DNA of 15,203 bases, from positions 1 through 15,203 of the forward strand of contig CAPNDH010000034.1 in NCBI GenBank assembly GCA_948664205.1, read 5' to 3'. Positions 6,714 to 14,925 of this stretch are shown piece by piece. A program made the translations under genes and the position numbers. This DNA is from an uncultured Clostridia bacterium. Lineage in GTDB: Bacteria > Bacillota > Clostridia > TANB77 > CAG-508. How positions within the stretch are numbered: position 1 is the first letter of the stretch; each line of letters starts with the position of its first letter. The notes under the pieces were generated by a model. It had not been told where the DNA came from, did no database searches, and saw nothing but the letters and a program-made list of their open reading frames with translations.

Positions 6714-8772
6714 ATTTCTCCATCTTCATTGTTGTTTTACAAATCAATTTATCAAATATTATTAAAAATGCAGGTAATGCACATATTACTGTTACCATAC
6801 TTATTATTGCTCCTCTTGACATTAGTGTACATAGTGAACCTATCATTTCTATTTTTGAGTATACTCCTACTCCAAATGTTGCTCCAAAGAAACATAGTCC
6901 ACTTACTGCTATTGAACTAATTGATGTTCCTAATGCTTCTGATACTGCCTCTTTTTTCTCTTTTCCTTCTTTTCTTGCTCCTATATATTTTGTTGTTATT
7001 AGTATTGCATAGTCTATTGTTGCTCCTAGCTGTATTGTTCCTATTACTATTGAAGCTACAAATGGTATTACTGTGTTTGTGTAATATGGTATTCCCATAT
7101 TTATAAATATTGCAAACTCTATTACCATTATTAGTATTACTGGTAATGATATGGATTTTAGAACAATTATCATTATTGCAAATATTATTGCTATTGAAAC
7201 GATGTTTACACTGTTAAAGTCGTGGTCTGCTATTTGTACTAAGTCTTTCATTAATGGGCCTTCTCCTGCTAGCATTGCATTTTCATCATATTGTTTTACT
7301 ATATTATCTATGGTTTCTACTTGCTCGTTTAGCTCATCTGTTGCCATTTCATAGCTTGAATTTATTATAATTATTTGGTGTTTTTCACTTTCAAATATTT
7401 CTTTTATTTCTTCTGGTATTGTTTCTTTTGGCATTCCTAGGCTTTGTATTTTTGAAGAACTTAAAGTCCACTCTATTCCATCTAGTTCTTCTATTTTATT
7501 TACCATTTCATCTAATTTAGAGTTTGGTAAATTTTTGTCTACTAATAGAAGCTCAGTTGATACCATATTGAATTTCTCTTTTAATTCATTATTTGCTACT
7601 ACGCTTTCTAAAGTTTTTGGTAATGATTTATCTAGGTTGTAGTAAACCTTAGTATTTTTATAACCGTAAAATGCTATAGGTAATATTATAATGAATATTA
7701 TTGCTATTAATTTATAGTGTTTTATTACTAATTCTTTTACTTTAGTAAATTTAGGTAATATTTCTTTATGCTTTGTTTTTTGTATTAAATTATCTAACTC
7801 TAATATCATTGCTGGTAATACTGTAACTACACTTATTACTCCTAAAAATACTCCTTTTGCCATTACTAATCCAATATCTCTTCCTAGTGTTAAGTTCATA
7901 CTACATAATGCTAAAAATCCTGCTATTGTTGTAAGTGAACTTCCTATTACTGATATTAGTGTTTTTGATATTGCATTTGCCATTGCTTTTTCTTTATTTT
8001 CGCACTGCTCTTTTTCTTGCATATAACTATGATATAGGAATATTGCAAAGTCCATCGTTACACCTAATTGTAATACTGCACTTATTGCTTTTGTTATGTA
8101 TGAAATTTCTTCAAGCATTATATTTGTTCCCATATTATATAAAATTGCTATTCCTATGTTTAGTAGTATTATAACTGGTACTGCATATGAGTCTAGTGCT
8201 ATTTCTAATACTAGAAGGCAAAGTAATACTGCTATTATTACATATATTGCTACTTCTGAATCTGACAAGTCCCTTGTATCTATTACAGTTGATGTCATTC
8301 CACTTATTTTACACCTTTGGTCTGTTATATCTCTTAATTCTTCTACTGCTTTTACTGTACTGTCTTCAGATATTCCACCCTTAAATGTTACTAACATTAC
8401 GCTAGAATTCTCTTTATACACTTTATCTTTTATTTCATCTGGCAGAATTTCCTTTGGAATGCTTGTTCCTAAAACATCTGCTATACTTGCTACTTTTTGT
8501 ACACTTTCTATTTCTTTTATTTTATTTTCGAGTTTTATTATATCTTTTGTGTTCATGTCATCCACTATAATAATAGAAAATGCTCCCATATTAAAATCTT
8601 CTGATAGTATTTTTTCGCCTTTTATTGTTTCTATGTCACTTGGAAGATATACTAATATATCGTAGTTTATTCTTGTTGCTTTCATTCCTATTATAGATGG
8701 AATTAATAGTAGTAGTGCAATTATTAAAATTGCTTTTCTGTATTTACATACAAATTCCCCAAATTTATGCAT
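6712..8772 (-). CDS. MMPL/RND-superfamily exporter
   Basis: A 686-residue polytopic membrane transporter made of two similar halves, the usual layout of MMPL proteins. Helix 1 is at about 13-30, an extracellular domain at 35-170, then five helices to about 325; the second half repeats this with a helix at 354-370, an extracellular domain to 520 and five helices to 675. Both halves carry the proton-relay type motif in the fourth helix: GVTMDFAIF with D241 and GATIDYAIL with D586-Y587. Substrates of this family are lipids, hydrophobic drugs or fatty acids; the substrate here is unknown. ATG 8772 has AGGAG seven bases upstream. It is transcribed from a strong promoter with two TetR-type palindromes and lies upstream of the stalk protein, giving a repressor, exporter and accessory-protein set. 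Confidence 0.92.
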   Translation of the reverse strand: MHKFGEFVCKYRKAILIIALLLLIPSIIGMKATRINYDILVYLPSDIETIKGEKILSEDFNMGAFSIIIVDDMNTKDIIKLENKIKEIESVQKVASIADVLGTSIPKEILPDEIKDKVYKENSSVMLVTFKGGISEDSTVKAVEELRDITDQRCKISGMTSTVIDTRDLSDSEVAIYVIIAVLLCLLVLEIALDSYAVPVIILLNIGIAILYNMGTNIMLEEISYITKAISAVLQLGVTMDFAIFLYHSYMQEKEQCENKEKAMANAISKTLISVIGSSLTTIAGFLALCSMNLTLGRDIGLVMAKGVFLGVISVVTVLPAMILELDNLIQKTKHKEILPKFTKVKELVIKHYKLIAIIFIIILPIAFYGYKNTKVYYNLDKSLPKTLESVVANNELKEKFNMVSTELLLVDKNLPNSKLDEMVNKIEELDGIEWTLSSSKIQSLGMPKETIPEEIKEIFESEKHQIIIINSSYEMATDELNEQVETIDNIVKQYDENAMLAGEGPLMKDLVQIADHDFNSVNIVSIAIIFAIMIIVLKSISLPVILIMVIEFAIFINMGIPYYTNTVIPFVASIVIGTIQLGATIDYAILITTKYIGARKEGKEKKEAVSEALGTSISSIAVSGLCFFGATFGVGVYSKIEMIGSLCTLMSRGAIISMVTVICALPAFLIIFDKLICKTTMKMEK

Positions 8773-8793
8773 ATTTATTCTCCTTTCGTTTTA

Positions 8794-8806
8794 TGACCAT
8801 TGGTCA
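8794..8806. promoter_or_regulatory. TetR-type operator O2 (leader of exporter mRNA)
   Basis: TGACCATTGGTCA is a perfect palindrome around its central base. It lies between the exporter -10 and the ribosome site, one of two copies spaced 39 bases centre to centre. Confidence 0.8.
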
Positions 8807-8817
8807 ATTCAGATTTT

Positions 8818-8846
8818 ATTGTACTACTTTTATGACCATTAGTCAA
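8818..8846 (-). promoter_or_regulatory. Promoter of exporter operon with overlapping operator O1
   Basis: Minus strand TTGACT (8841-8846) and TACAAT (8818-8823) with a 17-base spacer. The palindrome-like TGACCATTAGTCA (8833-8845) covers most of the -35 and the upstream spacer, so binding of a dimeric repressor would block RNA polymerase directly. Confidence 0.8.
8833..8845. promoter_or_regulatory. TetR-type operator O1
   Basis: TGACCATTAGTCA matches O2 at 12 of 13 positions, and the flanks are also alike (TTTATGACCATT in both). Overlaps the exporter -35 box. Confidence 0.8.
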
Positions 8847-8923
8847 TATGTTTGTAAAAATTCTTTCTTTTAATATTAGAATGTCACAGTTTATAATATC
8901 ACTATTAAAATCCGCTCCCAGTA

Positions 8924-9027
8924 AGTAATATCTTTTATTTTTTCCATTTTGCTCTCCATGACAAGGGGTATTCAACTGCCGTGGAAGGGCTGAGTAAGAC
9001 TGCATTACAAAAATAAAATATATTACT
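8924..9027. repeat. Inverted repeat enclosing a GC-richer segment
   Basis: AGTAATATCTTTTATTTTT at 8924-8942 is inverted with one mismatch at 9009-9027. The enclosed 66 bases are clearly richer in G and C than the surroundings and contain CCATGACA (8956-8963) and TGCCGTGG (8977-8984), which can pair over seven of eight positions as RNA. No convincing gene is present. It may be a remnant of a small mobile element or a structured leader; I cannot assign it to a known RNA family. Confidence 0.45.
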
Positions 9028-9065
9028 GACTTAGCGCTAGTGTAGAAATAAAGGCTAGTAGAGTA

Positions 9066-9282
9066 GTCAGAAAGCTTGAAATATTAATGATTTTTAGATG
9101 TTAATGTGTGAGTTAAAATAATTTTAGAAATTCTTTGCGAAATTTTTGGAAAATGTTCGTGGCGTTCCTTTATTATAAAGGAACGAGCACAGAAAGGGCG
9201 CCGAAAATTGAGCATAGAAGTTCTTAAATTTTTTAATAAGCCGTTAACATCTAAAAATCATTAATATTTCAAGCTTTCTGAC
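9066..9282. repeat. 217-bp quasi-palindromic MITE-like element with perfect 39-bp arms
   Basis: The 39 bases at 9066-9104 (beginning GTCAGAAAGCTT) are exactly the reverse complement of 9244-9282. A perfect 10-bp hairpin with loop TTA at 9163-9185 has its centre at 9174, the same point as the centre of the arms, and the sequence between is also imperfectly symmetric (TTAAAATAATTTTAGAA against TTAAAAAATTTAAGAA). There is no open reading frame and no clear target duplication. It separates the two divergent promoters of the repressor-exporter locus. Confidence 0.85.
9163..9185. repeat. Apex hairpin of the 217-bp palindrome
   Basis: CGTTCCTTTA, loop TTA, TAAAGGAACG: ten perfect base pairs exactly at the symmetry centre of the surrounding element. 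Confidence 0.85.
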
Positions 9283-9320
9283 GGTTTATTTAACACTTAA
9301 AAACTTCTTTAATAAATATA

Positions 9321-9349
9321 TTGACCAATCGTCTAAAATATGTCATAAT
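9321..9349 (+). promoter_or_regulatory. Promoter of the TetR gene with overlapping operator O3
   Basis: TTGACC (9321-9326) and CATAAT (9344-9349) with a 17-base spacer, 21 bases before the ATG. TGACCAATCGTCT (9322-9334) matches the O2 palindrome (TGACCAATGGTCA on this strand) at 11 of 13 positions, with the left half perfect. Autorepression with weaker affinity than at the exporter promoter is the natural reading. Confidence 0.75.
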
Positions 9350-9370
9350 GTGAATAGGGGGAAATGAGAT

Positions 9371-9958
9371 ATGGAAAAAGATAAGGAAAATAGATTATTA
9401 GATACTGCTTTTAAATTATTTACTGAAAAAGGCATTACCGATACTTCTATTCAAGAAATTGTTGATAATGCTAATGTTGCTAAAGGTACTTTTTATATAT
9501 ATTTTAAAGATAAGTACGAAATAAGAGATATTCTTATTTCTAGAAAGGCAACTAAATTGTTTAATGAAGCAGTTGAACTACTTAATAAAAATTATATTGA
9601 AAATTTTGCTGACCAAGTTATTTTTGTTATAAATTATGTGATTGATGAGCTAAATAAAACTCCTACTTTATTAAAGTTTATTTCTAAAAATTTATCTTGG
9701 GGAATATATAATCAAACTGTTCATAAGCTTTGCGAAGATAGTGAAAATAACCCAAATGGTTTTTATCAATTGTTTTTAAAAAGTGCTAAAGAATATGGTT
9801 TAAAAAATACTGAAATAACTTTATTTATGATCGTTGAGCTTGTAAGTTCTACTTGTTATCATTCTATTTTATATAAGAAACCTTTACCTATTAAAGAGTT
9901 TAAGCCTTATTTGTATGATACTATTAGAGGTTTTATAAAAAGTAATAGTAATAACTAA
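9371..9958 (+). CDS. TetR/AcrR-family transcriptional repressor
   Basis: A 195-residue dimeric DNA-binding regulator. Residues about 7-53 are a typical TetR N-domain: LLDTAFKLFTEKGITDTSIQ, EIVDNANVAKGTFYIYFKDK, with the recognition helix at VAKGTFYIYF. Residues 60-195 are the all-helical ligand-binding and dimer domain, too variable to name a ligand. GGGGG lies nine bases before the ATG. The gene is divergent from the MMPL exporter, and related palindromes lie on both promoters, so it probably represses both and is released by a substrate of the exporter (inference from the common TetR-pump arrangement). It has its own terminator at 9959-9998. Confidence 0.93.
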   Translation: MEKDKENRLLDTAFKLFTEKGITDTSIQEIVDNANVAKGTFYIYFKDKYEIRDILISRKATKLFNEAVELLNKNYIENFADQVIFVINYVIDELNKTPTLLKFISKNLSWGIYNQTVHKLCEDSENNPNGFYQLFLKSAKEYGLKNTEITLFMIVELVSSTCYHSILYKKPLPIKEFKPYLYDTIRGFIKSNSNN

Positions 9959-9998
9959 ACAAAAGTCACAAGAAGTTCTGGTTTCTTGTGACTTTTGT
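9959..9998. terminator. Bidirectional terminator hairpin
   Basis: Arms 9959-9974 (ACAAAAGTCACAAGAA) and 9983-9998 pair perfectly over 16 bases with an eight-base loop. The AAAAG/CTTTT ends give T-rich tails in both directions. It lies exactly between the stops of the convergent TetR and GIY-YIG genes. Confidence 0.85.
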
Positions 9999-10307
9999 CT
10001 ACTTATAAATGCAATATTGAGTCTCATCTATCTTATCTTTAAAAAATTCTCCTAATAAGTTGGGGGTATTTATTAATTTTTCTTTTCTATTTTTATCTAG
10101 CTTCTTTATTGCATATTCTAATTTAGATGCTAAAGATTTATTCTCCGTTTTCCACGCTATTTCTAACTTTTTAGCTTTATGCGATTTTGTATATTTTGCA
10201 CATTTTTCGTTTTTAGTAAAGTGTTCATTTAGCCTATGTTCTAAATCTTTTGCTATTCCTGTATAAATTGAGTTATCTTCACATCTTAACATATATATGT
10301 AGTACAT
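9999..10307 (-). CDS. GIY-YIG nuclease-fold protein (UPF0213/YhbQ-like)
   Basis: A 102-residue protein consisting of little more than one GIY-YIG domain. YIY (residues 3-5) and YTG (15-17) form the two-strand signature, R25 (DLEHRLNEH) is the conserved arginine and E64 (ASKLEYAIKKL) the metal-binding glutamate, so the catalytic set is complete. Members of the YhbQ/YazA type are small single-domain proteins linked with DNA repair or structure-specific cleavage; the exact function is not settled. GGA lies eight bases before the ATG. The start is 16 bases after the second ABC gene, so it is the last gene of that operon before the terminator. Confidence 0.88.
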   Translation of the reverse strand: MYYIYMLRCEDNSIYTGIAKDLEHRLNEHFTKNEKCAKYTKSHKAKKLEIAWKTENKSLASKLEYAIKKLDKNRKEKLINTPNLLGEFFKDKIDETQYCIYK

Positions 10308-10323
10308 TTTATTTTTCCTTTTT

Positions 10324-11943
10324 CTATTTATTAACTATCATATCAACCTTGCCATCTTTTAAATATATTATTTTATCTGAGTTTTCAATAGTAGATTTTC
10401 TATGTGCTATTATAATTACTGTACTTTCTTTTGCTATTCTATTAATTAGCTTTTGAATTCTATCTTCTGTTTTTAAGTCTATATTTGAGGTTGGTTCATC
10501 AAATATGTATATGTTCGCTTTGTGTAATATTGCTCTTAGAAAAGCTATCATTTGAAGTTGACCATATGATAATTTGTTTTTTTCTATTTTTTCTTCTAAA
10601 CCTTTTGAAAATTTATTTAAAACTTTTTCAAAACCTATTTCATATGCTGCAATTTTTATTTGCTCATCTGTTATTGTTTTATCTCCCAATATTATATTAT
10701 TTTTTAATGTATCATTTAATATGTATGGCGTTTGCGAAATGTAAGAAATATTTTTTCTTATGTCTTGTATTCTTATTTTTTGAATATTTTTTCCTCCTAT
10801 TAGAATTCTTCCACTCTTTATAGGGTATAACCTCATTAGTATATTTGCCAGTGTTGTTTTTCCTACTCCTGTTTTTCCTGCAATTGTTACTTTATTTCCT
10901 TCTTTTATAATAAATGATATACCCTGTAATACTTTATTTTCTTCATATTACATACATACATTTTCAAATTCAATATCACCTTTTAAGTTTGGGATAGCTT
11001 CCCCTTCTTCTATGTCTTCTTTTCCTTGTTCTTTTAGTAATTTGTTAATTCTTTTTAATGACATAGTTGATGATTGTATTTCTTCTAGTTCTGTAAATAT
11101 CTCATTTAGTGGCACTCTACAATTTTGTATATAGTTTATTACAAGATATATACTTCCTAATGAAATACTAATATTAATATGAAATACATATACTAGTATC
11201 AAATAAATTGCTATTGCTTGTATTGTTATAGCAAGTGGGTATATAAAACTTTCATCAAAAATATATTTCTTTCTATAAACTAATTCTTCATCTAAAGTTT
11301 TACACATTTTTTCTTCATTTTTCTTTTGTAATCCAAATAAATACGTTAATTTACTTTTGTTGTACATTTCAGAAAATTGCCTATTTTCTTTATCTCTTTT
11401 ATCTAAAATTATCTTATTAGAAATTGCTACTTTATGTGTAAATATATACGAAACTACTGCATTTAAAATAATTGCTATACTTCCTATTATTGCTAATTTT
11501 GTGTCTGCAAAAAACATAAAAATTACCATTGTTATAATATATATAACATCTACTAATACAACTTGCATTGTTCCTAAAAATAATGATGATACATTATCTA
11601 TATCTGCTGTTAGCCTAGTATAAATTTCTGATGAATTATATTTTTGGTATGTTGACATGTCCCACTTCATAACATGGCAGAATAATTTTTCTCTTAAATC
11701 TTTTAGTATTTTTGACATTGCTCTATTTATAATGCTATTTCTTGTGTTCTTTGCAATAACTAGAATAATATGTATAATAAAATATGTTAAAAATAATTTT
11801 ATTAAGGCTTCTTTTGCTGTTATATCAATATCTAATATTTCCTTCATAACTAATGGATGTGATGCACTTAAAATATTAGCTATAATTATAGAAATTCCTA
11901 CTAAAATTAGTATTTTAGCATTTTTCTTTAGAATAGATTTCAT
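10324..11943 (-). pseudogene. ABC exporter half-transporter B (membrane plus ATPase domain) interrupted by in-frame TAA
   Basis: Residues 1-300 are a type IV exporter membrane domain with six helices; residues about 320-539 the ATPase domain. Reading through one TAA at codon 332 (10948-10950) the frame is intact: ENVCM, stop, YEENKVLQGISF, then Walker A GKTGVGKT (356-363), Q-loop Q404, signature LSYGQ (458-462, degenerate), Walker B IFDEP with catalytic E483, and switch H514. The stop sits just before the aromatic A-loop residue Y333, so the truncated product would be a membrane domain with no ATPase. No useful restart exists: the next in-frame ATG (10836) is after Walker A. Start ATG 11943 is preferred to TTG 11964 because AAGGAAG is six bases upstream of it. 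It overlaps partner A by 29 bases. Nonsense mutation, sequence error or readthrough are open. Confidence 0.85.
10948..10950 (-). other. In-frame ochre stop inside ABC exporter subunit B
   Basis: Minus-strand codons GTA TGT ATG TAA TAT GAA GAA AAT. Family alignments have one residue (often Ser, Lys or Arg) in this place, so exactly one codon is replaced and the frame is kept. Confidence 0.85.
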
Positions 11944-13669
11944 CTGTTTCTTCCTTTCTTTCAAGGTATTCTAGTTCTTTATAAAATTCGTTTCTTTGTA
12001 CTAATTCTTCATGTGTTCCATAGTCTTGTATTTTTCCATCTAGTAGTATATATATTTTATCTAATTGTTTTATACTAGATATTTTATTTGATATTACTAT
12101 TAGTGTGTTATTGCTAACTTCTTTTATTAATTGGTTCATTATCTTTTTTTCTGTTTTAGTATCTAATGCAGAAAGTGTGTCATCAAATATATTGATGTCT
12201 CTAATTTTTCCTAAATTTCTTGCAATTGAAATTCTTTGTTTTTGTCCTCCTGATAGCTTAATACCTTTTTCTCCAACAAAAGTATTTTCCCTATTTTCCA
12301 TTTTTTCTATATCTTCTTTTAATTCAGCATTTTTTATGATAGTTTCTAATTCATTGTTTCTTAAATCTTCTTTTATATCAATATTAGCTTTTATTGTATC
12401 ATCTAATATAATATTTGACTGAACCCCATAATTATATTTTTCAAAAATGGTGTTTTTTTGATATGTATTAATGTCTTCATCATTTATATAAATCATTTCA
12501 TTTGGTATTTCATAAAAACCACATAATACATTCATAAGAGTAGTTTTTCCTCTTCCTACTTCTCCTATTATACCAATCTTTTCACCTTTTCTTATTGTCA
12601 TATTTATATCTTTCAAGCTAGGGCTTTCACCATTATCATACCAATAAGACAAGTGCTTTATTTCTATTTTATCTATTTTTTCTAATTTTTTACCTTGCTT
12701 AGGTAGTTCTTCTAAATTAAAAAAATAATTAAAACGATTAATTGCTTGGCTGAAATATGGCATTTTAGTCAAAAAGCTTTGAATAGCTGATACAAAGTCT
12801 CCTAATATTTGCCCTATATAGCCTATAAATGCTACAATTCCACCTACTGAAACTGCTCCATTTAATATGTATATAATTCCTATGCCAAAACCTGCAACAT
12901 AGCAATATGCCCATAAAAAGTTTATAACACTACTAATTTTATTTTTTGCTACACCTGTTTCATAGTCTGCTTTATATATTTTATTATTTATTTGTTTAAA
13001 TTCTTCTATTTGTTCGTCTTGTCTATTATAAGATTTTACTAGTAAAAAACCTTCTGTATTTTGTTCAATATTTCTTGATAATTGTACATATTGTTTTCTT
13101 GATATTTCAATTTTTTCTTTTAGTTTTTTGTAGTAAATATACATAGTTATAATTGCTATTGGAAAAGCTGGTATTAGGTATATTGCAAGTTCTTTATTAA
13201 GCTCACTCCATATTAAAATAATTCCCATGATTGGTGTTACAAACATTTTTGTAAGCCAAAACCAAAAGTTTCCTAAAGCATGGTGTATTGATATCAATTC
13301 TTTCGATAGATATGCTAAAAATGCTCCTTTATTTTCCTTTTCAAAATACTCTGGCTTTACTTTTTGTAAGTGTTTTACTACTTGTTTTCTTAAATATGTA
13401 TCTGATGCCCTTGAAACAGTAAAATATAAAATTCTATATAATGTTCTTGGTATAAATACAAAGCTACTATAAAATATTAATAAGTATACTTGATGCATTA
13501 TTTCGCCTTTATTTATAGTTTCTTGCATTAACATATCTAAAATATTACCTATGATATTAGGTATTTTAAATGCCATATATATTACTACTGAATGTAAAAC
13601 TACACCTAATAAATGGTATGGAAGTATTCTATTTAATTCTTTAGTTACTATTTTATTGTATTTTTTCAT
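11915..13669 (-). CDS. ABC exporter half-transporter A (degenerate ATPase partner)
   Basis: A 584-residue half-transporter: six membrane helices in residues 1-305, ATPase domain 330-584. Walker A GEVGRGKT (369-376), Q417 and a fully canonical signature LSGGQKQR (472-479) are present. Walker B reads NIFDDT, so the catalytic Glu is Asp (D497), and the switch His is Asn (N528 in VISNKIS). Such changes mark the non-hydrolysing site of heterodimeric exporters; partner B has the opposite pattern. Start ATG 13669 with AGGAG five bases upstream is preferred to the in-frame start at 13723, which overlaps the MATE-like gene and has no ribosome site. Gap to the MATE-like gene is 19 bases. Substrate unknown: drugs, lipids or peptides are usual for the class. 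Confidence 0.93.
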   Translation of the reverse strand: MKKYNKIVTKELNRILPYHLLGVVLHSVVIYMAFKIPNIIGNILDMLMQETINKGEIMHQVYLLIFYSSFVFIPRTLYRILYFTVSRASDTYLRKQVVKHLQKVKPEYFEKENKGAFLAYLSKELISIHHALGNFWFWLTKMFVTPIMGIILIWSELNKELAIYLIPAFPIAIITMYIYYKKLKEKIEISRKQYVQLSRNIEQNTEGFLLVKSYNRQDEQIEEFKQINNKIYKADYETGVAKNKISSVINFLWAYCYVAGFGIGIIYILNGAVSVGGIVAFIGYIGQILGDFVSAIQSFLTKMPYFSQAINRFNYFFNLEELPKQGKKLEKIDKIEIKHLSYWYDNGESPSLKDINMTIRKGEKIGIIGEVGRGKTTLMNVLCGFYEIPNEMIYINDEDINTYQKNTIFEKYNYGVQSNIILDDTIKANIDIKEDLRNNELETIIKNAELKEDIEKMENRENTFVGEKGIKLSGGQKQRISIARNLGKIRDINIFDDTLSALDTKTEKKIMNQLIKEVSNNTLIVISNKISSIKQLDKIYILLDGKIQDYGTHEELVQRNEFYKELEYLERKEETDEIYSKEKC

Positions 13670-13688
13670 ATGTTCTCCTGTTAGTTCA

Positions 13689-14882
13689 TTATTTTTCCGA
13701 TCTATTTTTAATAATGCCTTCATTGTTTACTACAAATCTTCTATTAAACATCCTATTTACTGTTATAAATTGATATATTGATGAAGTAACTTGGCCTAAA
13801 CCTGTGCAATATGGTGTTTTAAGAAAAGATATTAACATCCTTAAAACACCTGCAAAAGTTTTATTCAATGTTACTTTTTTTGCAACTTTTTCTAATTGTA
13901 AATAGCAAGTTTTTATAGTATATATTGGATATATACTAAAGTTAATTAGCTCAAAACTTAAATATATTAAAGTTATACCTAAATCTAAATCATAAAATTG
14001 TGATGATATAAATAACATTAGAAATACTGTAAATAGTAATATACTTAGTAGCCTATATGCATTTTTCTTATGATATTTATAATTAAATGTTCCTTTACTT
14101 ATATCAATTTTAGCAACTGTAGATATTGCCTCAAAAGAATCCCATTGTGTATCTGTTATTAGAGCTACAAAATTTAGTGCTAAAATATATTTTTCTCCAA
14201 ACTCTAATGCATTGCTAAGTCCAAATAAGAATATTATAAAGAATAATATATTATTTGCTATGTTTACAGATTCATATTGAATATATTTTAAAATGCATAT
14301 TTCAAATTTGAATTTTTTATATTGTTTAATCGTAATAATTAAAGTATATATAAATATAGAAAGTAATGTAACTATTACAATACTAACTTTGCTTTTTAAT
14401 ATTATAGCTGATAAAATAAGTACAACAAAATTTAATAAATTTAATTGTATACAATATTTATTCGCTAGTTTTTCTTTTCCTTCATAATATAATTTTTCTA
14501 ATACAAATGAAAACACTAGTTGTATATATAATTGAAATATTGAATATATCGCAAACTCTTTATATATTTCATAATCCATATTCATAAATTCTATATATTT
14601 TTTAACATTAACTGCAAAAATACCAAATATAGTAAATCCTACTATAATTCCTAATGTCATTCCTGATAATACTGCATTTTCATTTTTGTTTTTTTCTTTA
14701 CTTATATTAGCACCTGTTCCAAAAATAGATTTCATTAGTGCCCAAATAAATTGAAGTGGATATGTAAGTGTAAAAACATTTACTAAGTTTTTATCTACTA
14801 TAATTCCAAGCATAAACCACGATAGTATTGGTACTAATGAAAAGATTGCTAAGTCAAAGCTAATTCTTAATAGCCTTTTCAT
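13689..14882 (-). CDS. MATE-like multi-span membrane transporter
   Basis: A 397-residue integral membrane protein with about ten to twelve hydrophobic helices. The early segment FGTGANISKEKNKNENAVLSG followed by a helix resembles the loop after helix 2 in MATE (Na+ or H+ driven multidrug/toxin extrusion) proteins, where GTG...I.rA.G....A is usual. It is shorter than typical MATEs (about 440-460), mainly at the N-terminus, where one helix pair is reduced. A Tyr/Lys-rich style and isoleucine-rich helices fit the genome. ATG 14882 has AGGAG eleven bases upstream, rather far. It is followed 19 bases later by ABC subunit A, suggesting a shared export function. An oligosaccharide flippase-type protein of the same superfamily is the main alternative. 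Confidence 0.65.
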   Translation of the reverse strand: MKRLLRISFDLAIFSLVPILSWFMLGIIVDKNLVNVFTLTYPLQFIWALMKSIFGTGANISKEKNKNENAVLSGMTLGIIVGFTIFGIFAVNVKKYIEFMNMDYEIYKEFAIYSIFQLYIQLVFSFVLEKLYYEGKEKLANKYCIQLNLLNFVVLILSAIILKSKVSIVIVTLLSIFIYTLIITIKQYKKFKFEICILKYIQYESVNIANNILFFIIFLFGLSNALEFGEKYILALNFVALITDTQWDSFEAISTVAKIDISKGTFNYKYHKKNAYRLLSILLFTVFLMLFISSQFYDLDLGITLIYLSFELINFSIYPIYTIKTCYLQLEKVAKKVTLNKTFAGVLRMLISFLKTPYCTGLGQVTSSIYQFITVNRMFNRRFVVNNEGIIKNRSEK

Positions 14883-14925
14883 TTTTATTTTATCTCCTAC
14901 TTAATAAATTACTTTTTTAGCTAGT

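Noticed and set aside
6336..6920. A 194-codon plus-strand open frame across the heptad element
   Set aside because: It runs antisense through the ends of two well-supported genes and through repeats; its hydrophobic translation is typical of the antisense of membrane-protein genes.
8096..8665. A 189-codon plus-strand open frame
   Set aside because: It is the exact antisense of the MMPL gene, which has family motifs and a ribosome site.
8775..9005. A 76-codon minus-strand open frame upstream of the exporter
   Set aside because: It covers the exporter promoter, both operators and an inverted repeat, has no ribosome site, and its translation matches nothing recognisable.
13670..13723. N-terminal extension of ABC subunit A starting at 13723, containing an in-frame CGG
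   Set aside because: It overlaps the MATE-like gene and has no ribosome site, while ATG 13669 has AGGAG five bases upstream, so this CGG is not counted as a used codon.
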